A DNA stretch of 45,511 nucleotides, taken from contig CAIRUC010000130.1 in the NCBI GenBank assembly GCA_903881665.1, positions 1-45,511 of the forward strand, read 5' to 3'. Origin of the DNA: an uncultured Bacteroidota bacterium. GTDB lineage: Bacteria > Bacteroidota > Bacteroidia > AKYH767-A > OLB10. The notes beneath the pieces were generated by a model that worked only from the letters and a program-made list of their open reading frames with translations, did no database searches and was not told the origin of the DNA. The position numbers and the translations under genes are program-made. Of this stretch, positions 18,859 to 27,306 are shown piece by piece. The first letter of the stretch is position 1, and each line of letters starts with the position of its first letter.

Positions 18859-19330
18859 TCGATTCATTCATTTTTTATGATTTTGGCAATAAAGTACAAT
18901 ACTGAGTGATTTAGAGGATGAAATTGAAGCCTTTAATTATGCGTTTTAGACTATTATTGTTTTAACATTAATCATCTGTTTTTCAATATTCTAACTATTA
19001 GCAAACGGATTTTTTTAATTACTTCGTAAGTTCTAACCATTTGCCAATTGTTAATAAACTTAATTTTTTAACAATTTGAAAATTGTCCGTTTTTTTGGGA
19101 ATTTAATACCCGAAAATAATGACTTTGATAACTGAAACAGGAAGCTAGATATACATAAAGAATAAAGCTTTCGACTAAACAGAAGTTAACTAATTGTTTT
19201 TCAATTGAAAAAAAGGGACTGGATTTCTGTGGCGCTAAAAACAAGTCATTTATAATTCGTGTTTTTAACTTGTAACCGAATATATTAACCCAATCGAGCG
19301 CTTTCAATAGATTTAACGACTTCCATTTTT

Positions 19331-19338
19331 TACATTTG
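19331..19338 (+). promoter_or_regulatory. Candidate -7 box for smc
   Basis: TACATTTG, an exact TAnnTTTG match, about 131 nt upstream of the smc ATG. No clear -33 box. It would give a leader of roughly 125 nt. Confidence 0.35.
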
Positions 19339-19469
19339 CAATCCGCAACCCGGACCGGCTGCTCACTTATTTTAAAGAAGAGTTCTGCCGAATTAATAAT
19401 CTAGTAATATTCTATATAAAGTTTACTGTTGCTTGGCGGCATTACACTTTGTTTAATTGCATTAACTGA

Positions 19470-22400
19470 ATGAGACTAAAATCACTTGAGATTAAAGGCT
19501 TCAAAAGTTTTGGAGATAAGGTATTGATTCACTTCGACGAAGGGGTAACAGCTATTGTTGGGCCTAACGGTTCAGGTAAATCGAATGTTGTTGATGCCAT
19601 GCGTTGGGTTCTTGGTGAACAGAAAACGAGAATGCTACGTTCAGAAAAAATGGAGAACATCATTTTCAATGGTACGAAAACAAGAAAGGCCGCTAATTTA
19701 GCCGAAGTAAGCCTAACGTTCGATAACAATAAAGGAATACTTCCGACTGAATATTCTTCTGTAAGTATTACACGTCGATTATACCGTTCCGGCGAAAGCG
19801 AATACCAATTAAACGGCGTAACCTGTCGTTTAAAAGATATTAATGATTTGTTCCTCGATACAGGTATCGGTCCTGATTCTTATGCCATCATAGAATTGAA
19901 TATGGTGGATGATATACTTAAGGATCGAAATAACACTATTAAAACCTTGCTAGAAGAGGCGGCTGGAATTTCGAAATATAAAATTAGAAAGAAGCAAACT
20001 TTTCAGAAGCTTGAAGAAACGGATGCTGATTTGAACCGTGTAAACGATTTACTTTTTGAAATTGAAAAGAGTTTAAAGCAACTTGAATCGCAAGCAAAGA
20101 AAACGGATCGTTACTACCGCTTACGAGAAGAATACAAAACGTTGAGCACACAATTAGCAGTGTATTCTATTCGTCATCATCGTTTGTCATTAACATCGTT
20201 GCAACAGCGAGAGCAAGAGCAATTCGCATCAAAAACTGAACTGCAAGCGAAACTTGAAGAATTAGAATTAAGTCTTCAAACAATAAAACTAAGCAGTACT
20301 GAAAAAGAGTTGCAGTTACAATCTGTTCAGAAAACATTAAACGATAAAATACTTGAAATTACACGCTTCGAAAACGAAGAAAAAAATAAAAATGAACGTT
20401 TCAATTTTTTAATTGAGAAGCAGAAGCAGCTCGAACAACAAACAGAGCAGGATGAAAAAACTTTAGTTGAAGTAACAGAAAATATTACTCAACTAAACGA
20501 AGAAAAGGCACGCGAAGAAGATCATCTCAAAAAACTAGAAGAAGACGTTGCTAATTTCCGAAAAGAAGCAGAAGATAGTAAAAAAGCGTATGAAGAATCA
20601 TTAGTTGCAATTAAAAATCTTAATCAAAAGATTTATCAGCAGCGGTCAATGATTAATGAGTTTGAAACCAAACAAGCGGTTCGTCAAACTCGTTTCAATT
20701 CTGTACAAGAAGAATTAAAACGACTGCAGTTAAATCAAGAGGAAAACAGCAACAAGCTTTCTGGTCTTGAGCAACAGTTAACGGAACTACTTCCTCAGAA
20801 AGATCATTCAGACGAAGACCTTAAAAAGCTAAAGCAGTTGCGCCTTGAATTAGAAGATCAATTACGAATTTCGGATAGCCGAATCCGTGAGACAAACCAA
20901 GTTGTTCAAGCGGAGTCGAGAAAACTTGATGCAAAACATAATGAATATCAGTTAACCAAGAATTTGCTAGAACAAATGGAGGGTTATCCTGAATCCATTC
21001 GTTACCTTAAAAAGAATCACGAGCGTTTCAAACAAGCACCTTTGCTGTCTGACATTATTGTTTGTAATGATGAATACAAATTGGCTATTGAAAATTATCT
21101 AGAGCCTTATTTGAATCACTTTGTTGTAGAAACGAATGAGGAAGCTTGGGCTGCACTTCAGGCATTAAATGAATCAGCAAAAGGACGTGCGCATTGCTTT
21201 ATTCTTGAAAACTTAAAATCTTATGCTGCCGGTAATACTATTACAATTAATGGCTGCACGTCGGCATTAACAGCAGTTGAAGGCGATTCGAAATATGATG
21301 CGTTATTTAAAATGCTTCTTTCTCATGTTTATATTTTAGATGATAATAATAGTTTTGAGAAATTCCGAATCACTGATCAGCAATCAGTAGTTGTTCTTTC
21401 GAAAAACGGAAATTTTCATCGACAGAAATATGCAATCGGAGGTGGTTCTATTGGTAAATTCGATGGTAAACGCACAGGAAAATTCAGAAACTTAGAGAAC
21501 CTAGCAGAAGAGATCAAAGAACAAGAACATGCGATTGAAGGATTAAAAGTTACGCTCGCTGAAGCTGAAAAAGAATTGCAAGACATAAAGAAAAGCATTT
21601 CTGAAACACAGCAATTAATTTCTCGTCAAGAGACTGAGTTTATGAAATTCAGTGGCCAAGTGAATTCGTTACAAAGCAATCGCGACTTTATGCGTAACAC
21701 TTTGGAACAAGCAAAGAATAACACTGCCCGTTTAGAAGAAGAGTTAGGTTCAATTCAACGATTAATAGAAGAAGAAAAAGCCAATCCGGATTTATCACCG
21801 GAAATATTAAATGAGCGATTAGAAAATTTGATTCAGCAACTTAATGTTCAACAAGAGCATTCGGTTCAACTGCAAAGAGAATCAGGAGAAAAATCACAAG
21901 CATTTAATCAGCAGAATATTTTATTGCTTCAACAGCAAAATAGAATTCAAAATATTGTGCGCGACTTAGGTTATCGAAACAATCAAACTGCGACATTACA
22001 AAAGAACAAAGAAAACTACGCCATCGAACTCACATCGGTAAAAGAACAAACCGAGCAATTAATGTCGGGAATGGCTTCGTCGAGTGATGAATTAAAGAAG
22101 TTAATTGAAGCTCGAATTGAACTAGAAAATCAATTTAAAGTTTCCGAAAAAGAATACAACAATGCAAAAATTAATATAGAAGCAGAAGAGAAAAAGCTGA
22201 GTGAATTCAGAAGAAACAAAGAACAAACGGATGCCTCTTTACAATCAGTACATGATGAGTTAAATGAATTGAAACTTCAAATGAACTCATTGAAAGAACG
22301 ATTAAGTATTGAATTCAGTATCGACATCAATGAGTTAATAGAACAAGAACCTGACCCAGAATTTAACGAGGAAGAAATGCGTCCTAAGGCAGAACAATTA

Positions 22401-23027
22401 CGAAAACGTGTTTCCGAATTCGGCCCCATAAATCCAATGGCGTTAGAGCAATATAAGGAAATCAAGGAACGCTACGATTTCATCGTTAAAGAAAAAACCG
22501 ATTTACAAAATGCAAAAGAAGCGTTACTACAAGCCATCAGCGAAATAGATAGTACGGCTCAAACGGTATTCATGGAAGCATTTACGCAAGTGCGAACAAA
22601 TTTCATCAGAGTATTCCGTTCATTATTTACTGACGACGACAATTGCGATTTAGTTATTTCTGATCCTGCAAATCCACTTGAATCTGACATCAATATTATT
22701 GCTCAACCAAAAGGGAAAAAACCGTTAAGTATACATCAATTATCGGGAGGGGAAAAAACACTAACAGCCACCGCACTACTCTTCGGAATTTATTTATTAA
22801 AGCCTGCACCATTTTGTATTTTCGATGAGGTTGACGCTCCGTTAGATGATAACAACATCGATAAATTCAATAATATTATCAAGAAATTTAGCAGTGAGTC
22901 GCAGTTCATCATTATTACACATAATAAGAAAACAATGGCGGCTACCGATATCATGTACGGAATTACGATGGCGGAACCTGGTGTTACAAGCGTAGTTCCT
23001 GTTGACATGAGAACATTTGCTGATTAA
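19470..23027 (+). CDS. smc: Chromosome segregation/condensin ATPase SMC
   Basis: 1185 residues, standard SMC length. The N-terminal ATPase half has IKGFKSFGDK and Walker A GPNGSGKS (residues 31-38), followed by VVDAMRWVLGEQ. Two long heptad coiled coils flank a hinge near residues ~500-650 (GRAHCFILENL; glycine-rich GGGSIGKFDGKRTG). The C-terminal half has the ABC signature LSGGE (1091-1095) and Walker B FCIFDEVDAPLDD (about 1114-1126) with FIIITHNK. As a homodimer with ScpA/ScpB it extrudes and compacts DNA. Transcribed alone, ending at a bidirectional terminator. Confidence 0.97.
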   Translation: MRLKSLEIKGFKSFGDKVLIHFDEGVTAIVGPNGSGKSNVVDAMRWVLGEQKTRMLRSEKMENIIFNGTKTRKAANLAEVSLTFDNNKGILPTEYSSVSITRRLYRSGESEYQLNGVTCRLKDINDLFLDTGIGPDSYAIIELNMVDDILKDRNNTIKTLLEEAAGISKYKIRKKQTFQKLEETDADLNRVNDLLFEIEKSLKQLESQAKKTDRYYRLREEYKTLSTQLAVYSIRHHRLSLTSLQQREQEQFASKTELQAKLEELELSLQTIKLSSTEKELQLQSVQKTLNDKILEITRFENEEKNKNERFNFLIEKQKQLEQQTEQDEKTLVEVTENITQLNEEKAREEDHLKKLEEDVANFRKEAEDSKKAYEESLVAIKNLNQKIYQQRSMINEFETKQAVRQTRFNSVQEELKRLQLNQEENSNKLSGLEQQLTELLPQKDHSDEDLKKLKQLRLELEDQLRISDSRIRETNQVVQAESRKLDAKHNEYQLTKNLLEQMEGYPESIRYLKKNHERFKQAPLLSDIIVCNDEYKLAIENYLEPYLNHFVVETNEEAWAALQALNESAKGRAHCFILENLKSYAAGNTITINGCTSALTAVEGDSKYDALFKMLLSHVYILDDNNSFEKFRITDQQSVVVLSKNGNFHRQKYAIGGGSIGKFDGKRTGKFRNLENLAEEIKEQEHAIEGLKVTLAEAEKELQDIKKSISETQQLISRQETEFMKFSGQVNSLQSNRDFMRNTLEQAKNNTARLEEELGSIQRLIEEEKANPDLSPEILNERLENLIQQLNVQQEHSVQLQRESGEKSQAFNQQNILLLQQQNRIQNIVRDLGYRNNQTATLQKNKENYAIELTSVKEQTEQLMSGMASSSDELKKLIEARIELENQFKVSEKEYNNAKINIEAEEKKLSEFRRNKEQTDASLQSVHDELNELKLQMNSLKERLSIEFSIDINELIEQEPDPEFNEEEMRPKAEQLRKRVSEFGPINPMALEQYKEIKERYDFIVKEKTDLQNAKEALLQAISEIDSTAQTVFMEAFTQVRTNFIRVFRSLFTDDDNCDLVISDPANPLESDINIIAQPKGKKPLSIHQLSGGEKTLTATALLFGIYLLKPAPFCIFDEVDAPLDDNNIDKFNNIIKKFSSESQFIIITHNKKTMAATDIMYGITMAEPGVTSVVPVDMRTFAD

Positions 23028-23040
23028 TATATATAACAAC

Positions 23041-23079
23041 AAAAAAATCCCGGACTAAATTGGTACCGGGATTTTTTGT
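23041..23079. terminator. Bidirectional terminator after smc
   Basis: ATCCCGG (23047-23053) pairs with CCGGGAT (23066-23072), flanked by an A-run on one side and TTTTTT on the other, so it works for smc (plus) and the convergent small secreted gene (minus). Confidence 0.9.
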
Positions 23080-23081
23080 TA

Positions 23082-23387
23082 TTAATTCGCCGAAGGTCGT
23101 TTACGTGGAAATAGTTTTTTAATTAATCCGGGCCTACGATCATAGGAATCGATATGTTGATAGCGCTTATCGTTGCGCTTCATTCTTTTCTTTACATTCT
23201 TCGTTTGTATTTTCCGATGGCGTTTCTTGCCCTCCTCTTCTGCTTTCTTTGCTTTTTTCTTTTGCTGCTCCTTTTTCTTCTCGGCACGCTTTTCTTGCTT
23301 TGATCCTCCTGATTGAGCAAATGAACTGCTATCGGGCATTGCGACCAACAACAATAATGGCAAAAGTAACCATCTCCAATTTTTCAT
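23082..23387 (-). CDS. Small Lys/Arg-rich secreted protein
   Basis: 101 residues from the ATG at 23387; a longer frame to 23477 exists, but it would run through the upstream terminator and the signal peptide clearly starts at MKNWRWLLLPLLLLVAMPDS. The mature part (SGGSKQEKRAEKKKEQQKKK, then KRHRKIQTKNVKKRMKRND) is extremely basic with an alternating Lys/Glu helix, then a Tyr/Arg-rich tail ending LFPRKRPSAN. Similar basic exported proteins with a KIQTK-x-x-KRMK core are, as I recall, widespread in Bacteroidota, without assigned function. It might bind envelope polyanions such as LPS; that is speculation. Confidence 0.75.
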   Translation of the reverse strand: MKNWRWLLLPLLLLVAMPDSSSFAQSGGSKQEKRAEKKKEQQKKKAKKAEEEGKKRHRKIQTKNVKKRMKRNDKRYQHIDSYDRRPGLIKKLFPRKRPSAN

Positions 23388-23414
23388 TCTCGTTCGATTA
23401 TTCGGTAATAAAAA

Positions 23415-23443
23415 TAAAAAAGCCCCGAAATAATCGAGGCTTT
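23415..23443 (-). terminator. Terminator after the 132-residue secreted gene
   Basis: Minus-strand stem AAAGCCTCGA / TCGGGGCTTT (one G-T pair) with a 5-nt loop, followed by a T-rich tract. It separates the two small secreted genes. Confidence 0.8.
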
Positions 23444-23460
23444 CAATTTGTATTGTTCTA

Positions 23461-23859
23461 TTATTTTCCCAAAACACCAGGGACTTTATATTTCACATAA
23501 AAATCTTTACCAAGATAAGTTGACTTTATCGCAATAATATATGCGGCAACTTCACTAGTACGATGAATGGCAAAACAACCATTTTGATATTCCACATTTG
23601 AATACGTTTCAGTTTCAGAGATCAATTGTTGCGTTACTGAAATATCGGCGTTAGTTGGAACCGTTTTTAACATGGAACCATCGCCAGCTACTGGATAAAA
23701 CATTAAATCACTTCCCTTAGAAACAAACTCGAATTTCATTCGGTTATCATTGCCGATAAATTCACCGCCATGACGACCGGTTACTTTTTCTGTATCCTGT
23801 GCAAATACAGCGATCATAGAACAAAGAACGAAGCAAACTAATAAAGTTATCTTTTTCAT
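23461..23859 (-). CDS. Secreted protein of unknown function
   Basis: 132 residues, ATG start. Signal peptide MKKITLLVCFVLCSMIAVFA with cleavage before QDTEK. The mature 111 residues (EFIGNDNRMKFEFVSKGSDL, then SMLKTVPTNADISVTQQ) look like a beta-rich periplasmic or surface domain with a single Cys after maturation. No family recognised. It has its own candidate promoter and terminator, so it is a monocistronic unit. Confidence 0.75.
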   Translation of the reverse strand: MKKITLLVCFVLCSMIAVFAQDTEKVTGRHGGEFIGNDNRMKFEFVSKGSDLMFYPVAGDGSMLKTVPTNADISVTQQLISETETYSNVEYQNGCFAIHRTSEVAAYIIAIKSTYLGKDFYVKYKVPGVLGK

Positions 23860-23885
23860 ACGGTAGATTTTTCGAATTGTAAAGT

Positions 23886-23918
23886 CAAATATAAGGAATT
23901 GAAAGGTGAAAATGCAAA
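23886..23918 (-). promoter_or_regulatory. Promoter of the 132-residue secreted gene
   Basis: Minus-strand TTTG (23915-23918), 21-nt spacer, TATATTTG (23886-23893): both boxes match the Bacteroidota consensus. The -7 box ends 26 nt before the ATG. Confidence 0.65.
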
Positions 23919-23926
23919 CAGAATTT

Positions 23927-23934
23927 TATCTTTG
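23927..23934 (+). promoter_or_regulatory. Candidate -7 box next to the lipoprotein start
   Basis: TATCTTTG ends only 5 nt before the ATG of the lipoprotein gene. If used, transcription would begin at or within a few bases of the start codon, giving a near-leaderless mRNA. The nearest TTG is 25 nt upstream, slightly too far. Confidence 0.4.
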
Positions 23935-23939
23935 TTACA

Positions 23940-24362
23940 ATGAAAACAAATTTTATACTTACTTTATTGATTCTTAGTGTATTGTATGCATGCAAAAAGA
24001 ATGATGACGCCATACCGAATGTAGCTGTAAATGAATACATTGACTTAAATCTGCCTTCCTATTCAGGGTTAAATGCAGTCAATAATTGGATTTACTACCC
24101 TGCTGGAGCCCGAGGACTAATCATTTTCAGAAAATCGACAGTTGAATTTTTAGCGTACGAAAGAACCTGCACCTTCGACCCCAACACGACTGGTAGTATA
24201 GTAACGATAGATTCAACAGGTTATACAGCAAAGGATAATATTTGTGGAAGCAAATTCAGCATATTTGACGGATCAATTATTAATGGGCCTGCCGCTAGGC
24301 CATTAAAGCAATACAAGACAGAATATCAAATTAGCAATAACAGGTTGCATATCTACAATTAA
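23940..24362 (+). CDS. Rieske-like lipoprotein lacking iron-sulfur ligands
   Basis: 140 residues. Signal MKTNFILTLLILSVLYAC with lipidated C18 and an acidic patch soon after (CKKNDD), reminiscent of the surface-export signal of Bacteroidota lipoproteins. The body resembles the Rieske fold of ring-hydroxylating ferredoxin subunits: AYERTCTFDP aligns with the C-x-H loop and NICGSKFSIFDGSIINGPAA with the C-x-C-H-G-S-x-F loop, then PLKQY. However, both histidines and two of the loop cysteine positions are replaced; only C77 and C102 remain and could form a disulfide instead of holding 2Fe-2S. A family of such proteins exists in Bacteroidota; function unknown. Confidence 0.75.
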   Translation: MKTNFILTLLILSVLYACKKNDDAIPNVAVNEYIDLNLPSYSGLNAVNNWIYYPAGARGLIIFRKSTVEFLAYERTCTFDPNTTGSIVTIDSTGYTAKDNICGSKFSIFDGSIINGPAARPLKQYKTEYQISNNRLHIYN

Positions 24363-24448
24363 TCATTATTGCAAGGGATCAAAGATTTAAATTAGGATCT
24401 ATTATTGATATACACTTTGCTGTATTTTGCCGTTTATTCTACCCAGAA

Positions 24449-24482
24449 CAAAAAAAAATCCCGACAACTGCCGGGATTTTTT
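24449..24482. terminator. Bidirectional terminator between lipoprotein gene and ahcY
   Basis: A-run, ATCCCG, 8-nt loop, CGGGAT, T-run; symmetric, so it can end both converging transcripts. Confidence 0.85.
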
Positions 24483-24499
24483 CATTTAAACGATAATTC

Positions 24500-25819
24500 T
24501 TAGTAGCGATACATGTCACTTTTGAAAGGACCATTCACGCTTACACCAATATATTTAGCTTGTTCTTCAGAAAGAGTATCAATTTCAACTCCAACCTTAG
24601 AAAGATGTAAACGAGCTACTTTCTCATCAAGGTGCTTAGGTAATGTATAAACCTTGTTTTCGTAGTTTTTATGATTTCCCCATAATTCTAGTTGAGCTAA
24701 AGTTTGGTTAGTGAAAGAGTTCGACATTACGAATGAAGGATGACCCATTGCGCAACCTAAGTTCACTAAACGACCTTCGGCAAGAACGATAATATCTTTC
24801 CCATCGATTGTGTACTTATCGACCTGAGGTTTGATAGTGTCTTTTGTTTTACCATAATTGCTATTTAACCAAGCCATATCTATTTCATTATCGAAGTGAC
24901 CGATATTACAAACCACTGCATTGTGCTTCATACTACGAAAATGCTTCTCTCCAATGATATTGAAGTTTCCGGTAGCCGTTACGATGATATCCGCTTCTTT
25001 CACAGCATCTGCCATTTTCTTCACTTCATATCCTTCCATTGCAGCTTGTAAAGCACAAATAGGATCGATTTCTGTAACGATCACGCGAACTTTAGAATCA
25101 CGTAATGAATCGGCAGAACCTTTACCTACGTCACCAAAACCAGCAACAACTGCAACTTTACCAGCCATCATCAAATCAGTAGCACGACGAATTGCATCAA
25201 CTAATGATTCACGACAACCATACTTATTATCAAATTTCGACTTGGTAACCGAATCATTAATATTGATAGCAGGGATAGGTAATGTACCATTGTGCATACG
25301 CTCATGTAAACGGTGAACACCAGTGGTAGTTTCTTCAGACAATCCACGAATACCTGACACTAATTCAGGAAATTTATCAAAAACCATATTGGTTAAATCA
25401 CCCCCATCATCAAGAATCATATTAAGTGGCTGCCGATCTTCACCAAACCATAAAGTTTGTTCGATACACCAATCAAATTCTTCAGCATTCATTCCTTTCC
25501 ACGCATAAACAGATACACCGGCAGCAGCAATTGCAGCAGCAGCGTGATCTTGAGTAGAGAAGATATTGCAAGAAGACCAAGTTACCTCTGCCCCTAATTC
25601 AACCAATGTTTCAATCAATACAGCAGTTTGAATAGTCATATGAAGACAACCTGCTACACGCGCTCCTTTTAAGGGCTTCTGGGCACCAAATTCGGTTCTT
25701 AAGGCCATTAGTCCTGGCATTTCATCTTCTGCAAGTTTAATTTCTTTGCGGCCCCATTCCGCCAAACCGATGTCTTTTACTTTATACTTAACGTACTGTT
25801 CTGTTTGAGTCTGATTCAT
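24500..25819 (-). CDS. ahcY: S-adenosyl-L-homocysteine hydrolase
   Basis: 439 residues. The substrate domain has [20 protein letters not shown] and [19 protein letters not shown] (catalytic Lys/Asp/Asn cluster); the NAD-binding Rossmann motif GFGDVG is at 227-232 within [20 protein letters not shown]. The C-terminal FKSDMYRY is the conserved tail that reaches the NAD of a neighbouring subunit. It cleaves SAH to adenosine and homocysteine, clearing methyltransferase product. It lacks the ~40-residue insert of many bacterial forms. Divergent from the PPTase gene by 74 nt. Cystathionine beta-synthase downstream in the window consumes its product. Confidence 0.97.
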   Translation of the reverse strand: MNQTQTEQYVKYKVKDIGLAEWGRKEIKLAEDEMPGLMALRTEFGAQKPLKGARVAGCLHMTIQTAVLIETLVELGAEVTWSSCNIFSTQDHAAAAIAAAGVSVYAWKGMNAEEFDWCIEQTLWFGEDRQPLNMILDDGGDLTNMVFDKFPELVSGIRGLSEETTTGVHRLHERMHNGTLPIPAININDSVTKSKFDNKYGCRESLVDAIRRATDLMMAGKVAVVAGFGDVGKGSADSLRDSKVRVIVTEIDPICALQAAMEGYEVKKMADAVKEADIIVTATGNFNIIGEKHFRSMKHNAVVCNIGHFDNEIDMAWLNSNYGKTKDTIKPQVDKYTIDGKDIIVLAEGRLVNLGCAMGHPSFVMSNSFTNQTLAQLELWGNHKNYENKVYTLPKHLDEKVARLHLSKVGVEIDTLSEEQAKYIGVSVNGPFKSDMYRY

Positions 25820-25869
25820 TTTGTTAAATTTTGTGCGAATTTAAATAATACTATTAACTAATACAATGT

Positions 25870-25877
25870 TATTTTTG
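25870..25877 (+). promoter_or_regulatory. Candidate -7 box for PPTase/GGGPS unit
   Basis: TATTTTTG, an exact TAnnTTTG match, 16 nt before the PPTase ATG; no -33 box at the expected distance. Confidence 0.4.
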
Positions 25878-25893
25878 CCAAACTTCACCGCCT

Positions 25894-26535
25894 ATGCCAC
25901 TTCTAATCGATCGATTCACTAAAAACGGATGCCGTCTGTTGGTTTGGCATGTTACAGAAACAGAAGAAGAGCTTGAAAAGTTTTCAGGAAGGTTAAATTT
26001 TGACAACTCGTTTCTTGATTCGACTATAAAGCTGCCCAAAAGGAGGAAGCAAAAGCAAATCACAAGCATATTGGCCGAAATTATCGCAGGAAAACACAGT
26101 AAAATCCTATATACTGAAGCAGGGAAGCCATTTATTGATGAATTCGCCGGTCAGATATCTGTTTCTCACGGGGGGCCGTTTGTTGGGATGATTTACCACG
26201 AAACAGGTGCACCCGGATTGGACATTGAAGTGCCGGCCGAACGAATCCGAAGAATTTCGTCTAAATTCATCAATGAACAAGAAACAACATGGCTCGAATC
26301 GCCCGCTAGCCTTCATTCAACTTATCTTATTTGGGGCGTAAAAGAGTCGCTTTTTAAATCGAACGGTGGTGGCGGCATCATTTTCAAGACTCATTTACAG
26401 GTTAATCGGCCAGAAGGGGGTCTAAAAGAAGGAAGCGGAATAGCCCTCTTTCTGAAAAATGAATTTCCCGAAAAGCACCACTATCACTACTTCTATTTGG
26501 AAGATGCGCTTGTGGTTTATACTATTGCATTGTAA
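25894..26535 (+). CDS. 4'-phosphopantetheinyl transferase (Sfp-type)
   Basis: 213 residues. The paired motifs of the superfamily are present: PGLDIEV with Mg-binding D110 and E112, and WGVKESLFK (W147, K150, E151, K155). ISVSHGG (residues 88-94) matches the upstream S-x-S-H motif. It moves the phosphopantetheine arm from CoA to a serine on a carrier protein, most likely the fatty-acid ACP or a secondary-metabolite carrier; which one cannot be told. Followed by the GGGP synthase gene after 24 nt, so probably one transcript. Confidence 0.9.
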   Translation: MPLLIDRFTKNGCRLLVWHVTETEEELEKFSGRLNFDNSFLDSTIKLPKRRKQKQITSILAEIIAGKHSKILYTEAGKPFIDEFAGQISVSHGGPFVGMIYHETGAPGLDIEVPAERIRRISSKFINEQETTWLESPASLHSTYLIWGVKESLFKSNGGGGIIFKTHLQVNRPEGGLKEGSGIALFLKNEFPEKHHYHYFYLEDALVVYTIAL

Positions 26536-26559
26536 TATAACTTTTCATTAATTTGACGA

Positions 26560-27303
26560 ATGATTTATCAGCAAATTCAAGAAGCACGATATAACGACAA
26601 GCGATTACTTGCTGTATTAATCGATCCCGACAAAGCCGGCGAAAAACATCTCGACAAAATATGCGCGAACAGCAATGAAGCGAAAGTCGATTTTTTCTTT
26701 GTTGGAGGAAGTTTAATTACATCGGGTGACCTCGAACGCACGATAGCAGGTATTAAAAGAAGAAGTGATATACCGGTGGTTATTTTCCCTGGTAATCATC
26801 AACAAATTGATGAGCATGCTGACGCTATTTTACTATTGTCGCTAATATCAGGTCGCAATGCTGACTTATTAATTGGTCAACATGTAATGGCGGCACAGCG
26901 ACTAAAAGCGTCGGAACTCGAGATCATTCCAACCGGATATCTACTGATTGACGGAGGCAACATGACAACTGTGCAATACGTCAGCGGAACAGCCCCTATT
27001 CCAGTTAACAAGCCAGAAATTGCAGCATATACGGCATTAGCTGGAGAGCAACTTGGACTAAAACTAATTTTTACGGAGGCTGGTTCTGGTGCTAATCAAC
27101 ATGTGCCAATAGATGTTATTAGAGCCATCAAGCGTGAGATTAATATTCCACTTATTGTGGGAGGAGGTGTTAGAACGAGAGAATCCGCCTTACAAGTATA
27201 TGAAGCAGGTGCCGACGTAGTTGTAGTGGGAAATCATTTTGAGAAAAACCCCGATTTAATTCACGAAATTGCAGAAGCCAGAAATAAAGCAACTCGTCTT
27301 TGA
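26560..27303 (+). CDS. Geranylgeranylglyceryl/heptaprenylglyceryl phosphate synthase (PcrB/GGGPS family)
   Basis: 247 residues, TIM-barrel. Characteristic motifs: LLAVLIDPDKAGEKH (first phosphate/Asp site), FFFVGGSLITSGDLE, VVIFPGNHQQI, EIIPTGYLLIDGG, and the C-terminal phosphate grip LIVGGGVRTRESA with EAGADVVVVGN. It joins a polyprenyl diphosphate to sn-glycerol-1-phosphate, the archaeal-type ether lipid reaction; Bacteroidota carry this family (group II), with uncertain physiological product. No glycerol-1-phosphate dehydrogenase is in the window. The gene ends 3 nt from the convergent AraC gene, with no terminator between. Confidence 0.93.
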   Translation: MIYQQIQEARYNDKRLLAVLIDPDKAGEKHLDKICANSNEAKVDFFFVGGSLITSGDLERTIAGIKRRSDIPVVIFPGNHQQIDEHADAILLLSLISGRNADLLIGQHVMAAQRLKASELEIIPTGYLLIDGGNMTTVQYVSGTAPIPVNKPEIAAYTALAGEQLGLKLIFTEAGSGANQHVPIDVIRAIKREINIPLIVGGGVRTRESALQVYEAGADVVVVGNHFEKNPDLIHEIAEARNKATRL

Positions 27304-27306
27304 TTT

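Larger units (their letters stand above)
18772..19469. other. Intergenic region between TonB receptor operon and smc
   Basis: About 700 bases, very AT-rich, serving as the divergent control region. It holds two candidate promoters (separate entries) and an inverted repeat AATTGTTAA (19046-19054) / TTAACAATT (19068-19076) around a 13-nt spacer. A minus-strand open frame of 79 codons at 19068-19307 has no recognisable start signal and low-complexity composition, so I do not call it a gene. Confidence 0.5.

Noticed and set aside
19068..19307. 79-codon minus-strand open frame in the gap before smc
   Set aside because: No start signal, no promoter box at a suitable place, composition typical of AT-rich noncoding DNA, and it covers the likely smc control region.
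24921..25316. 131-codon plus-strand frame
   Set aside because: Antisense shadow of ahcY, no independent signals.
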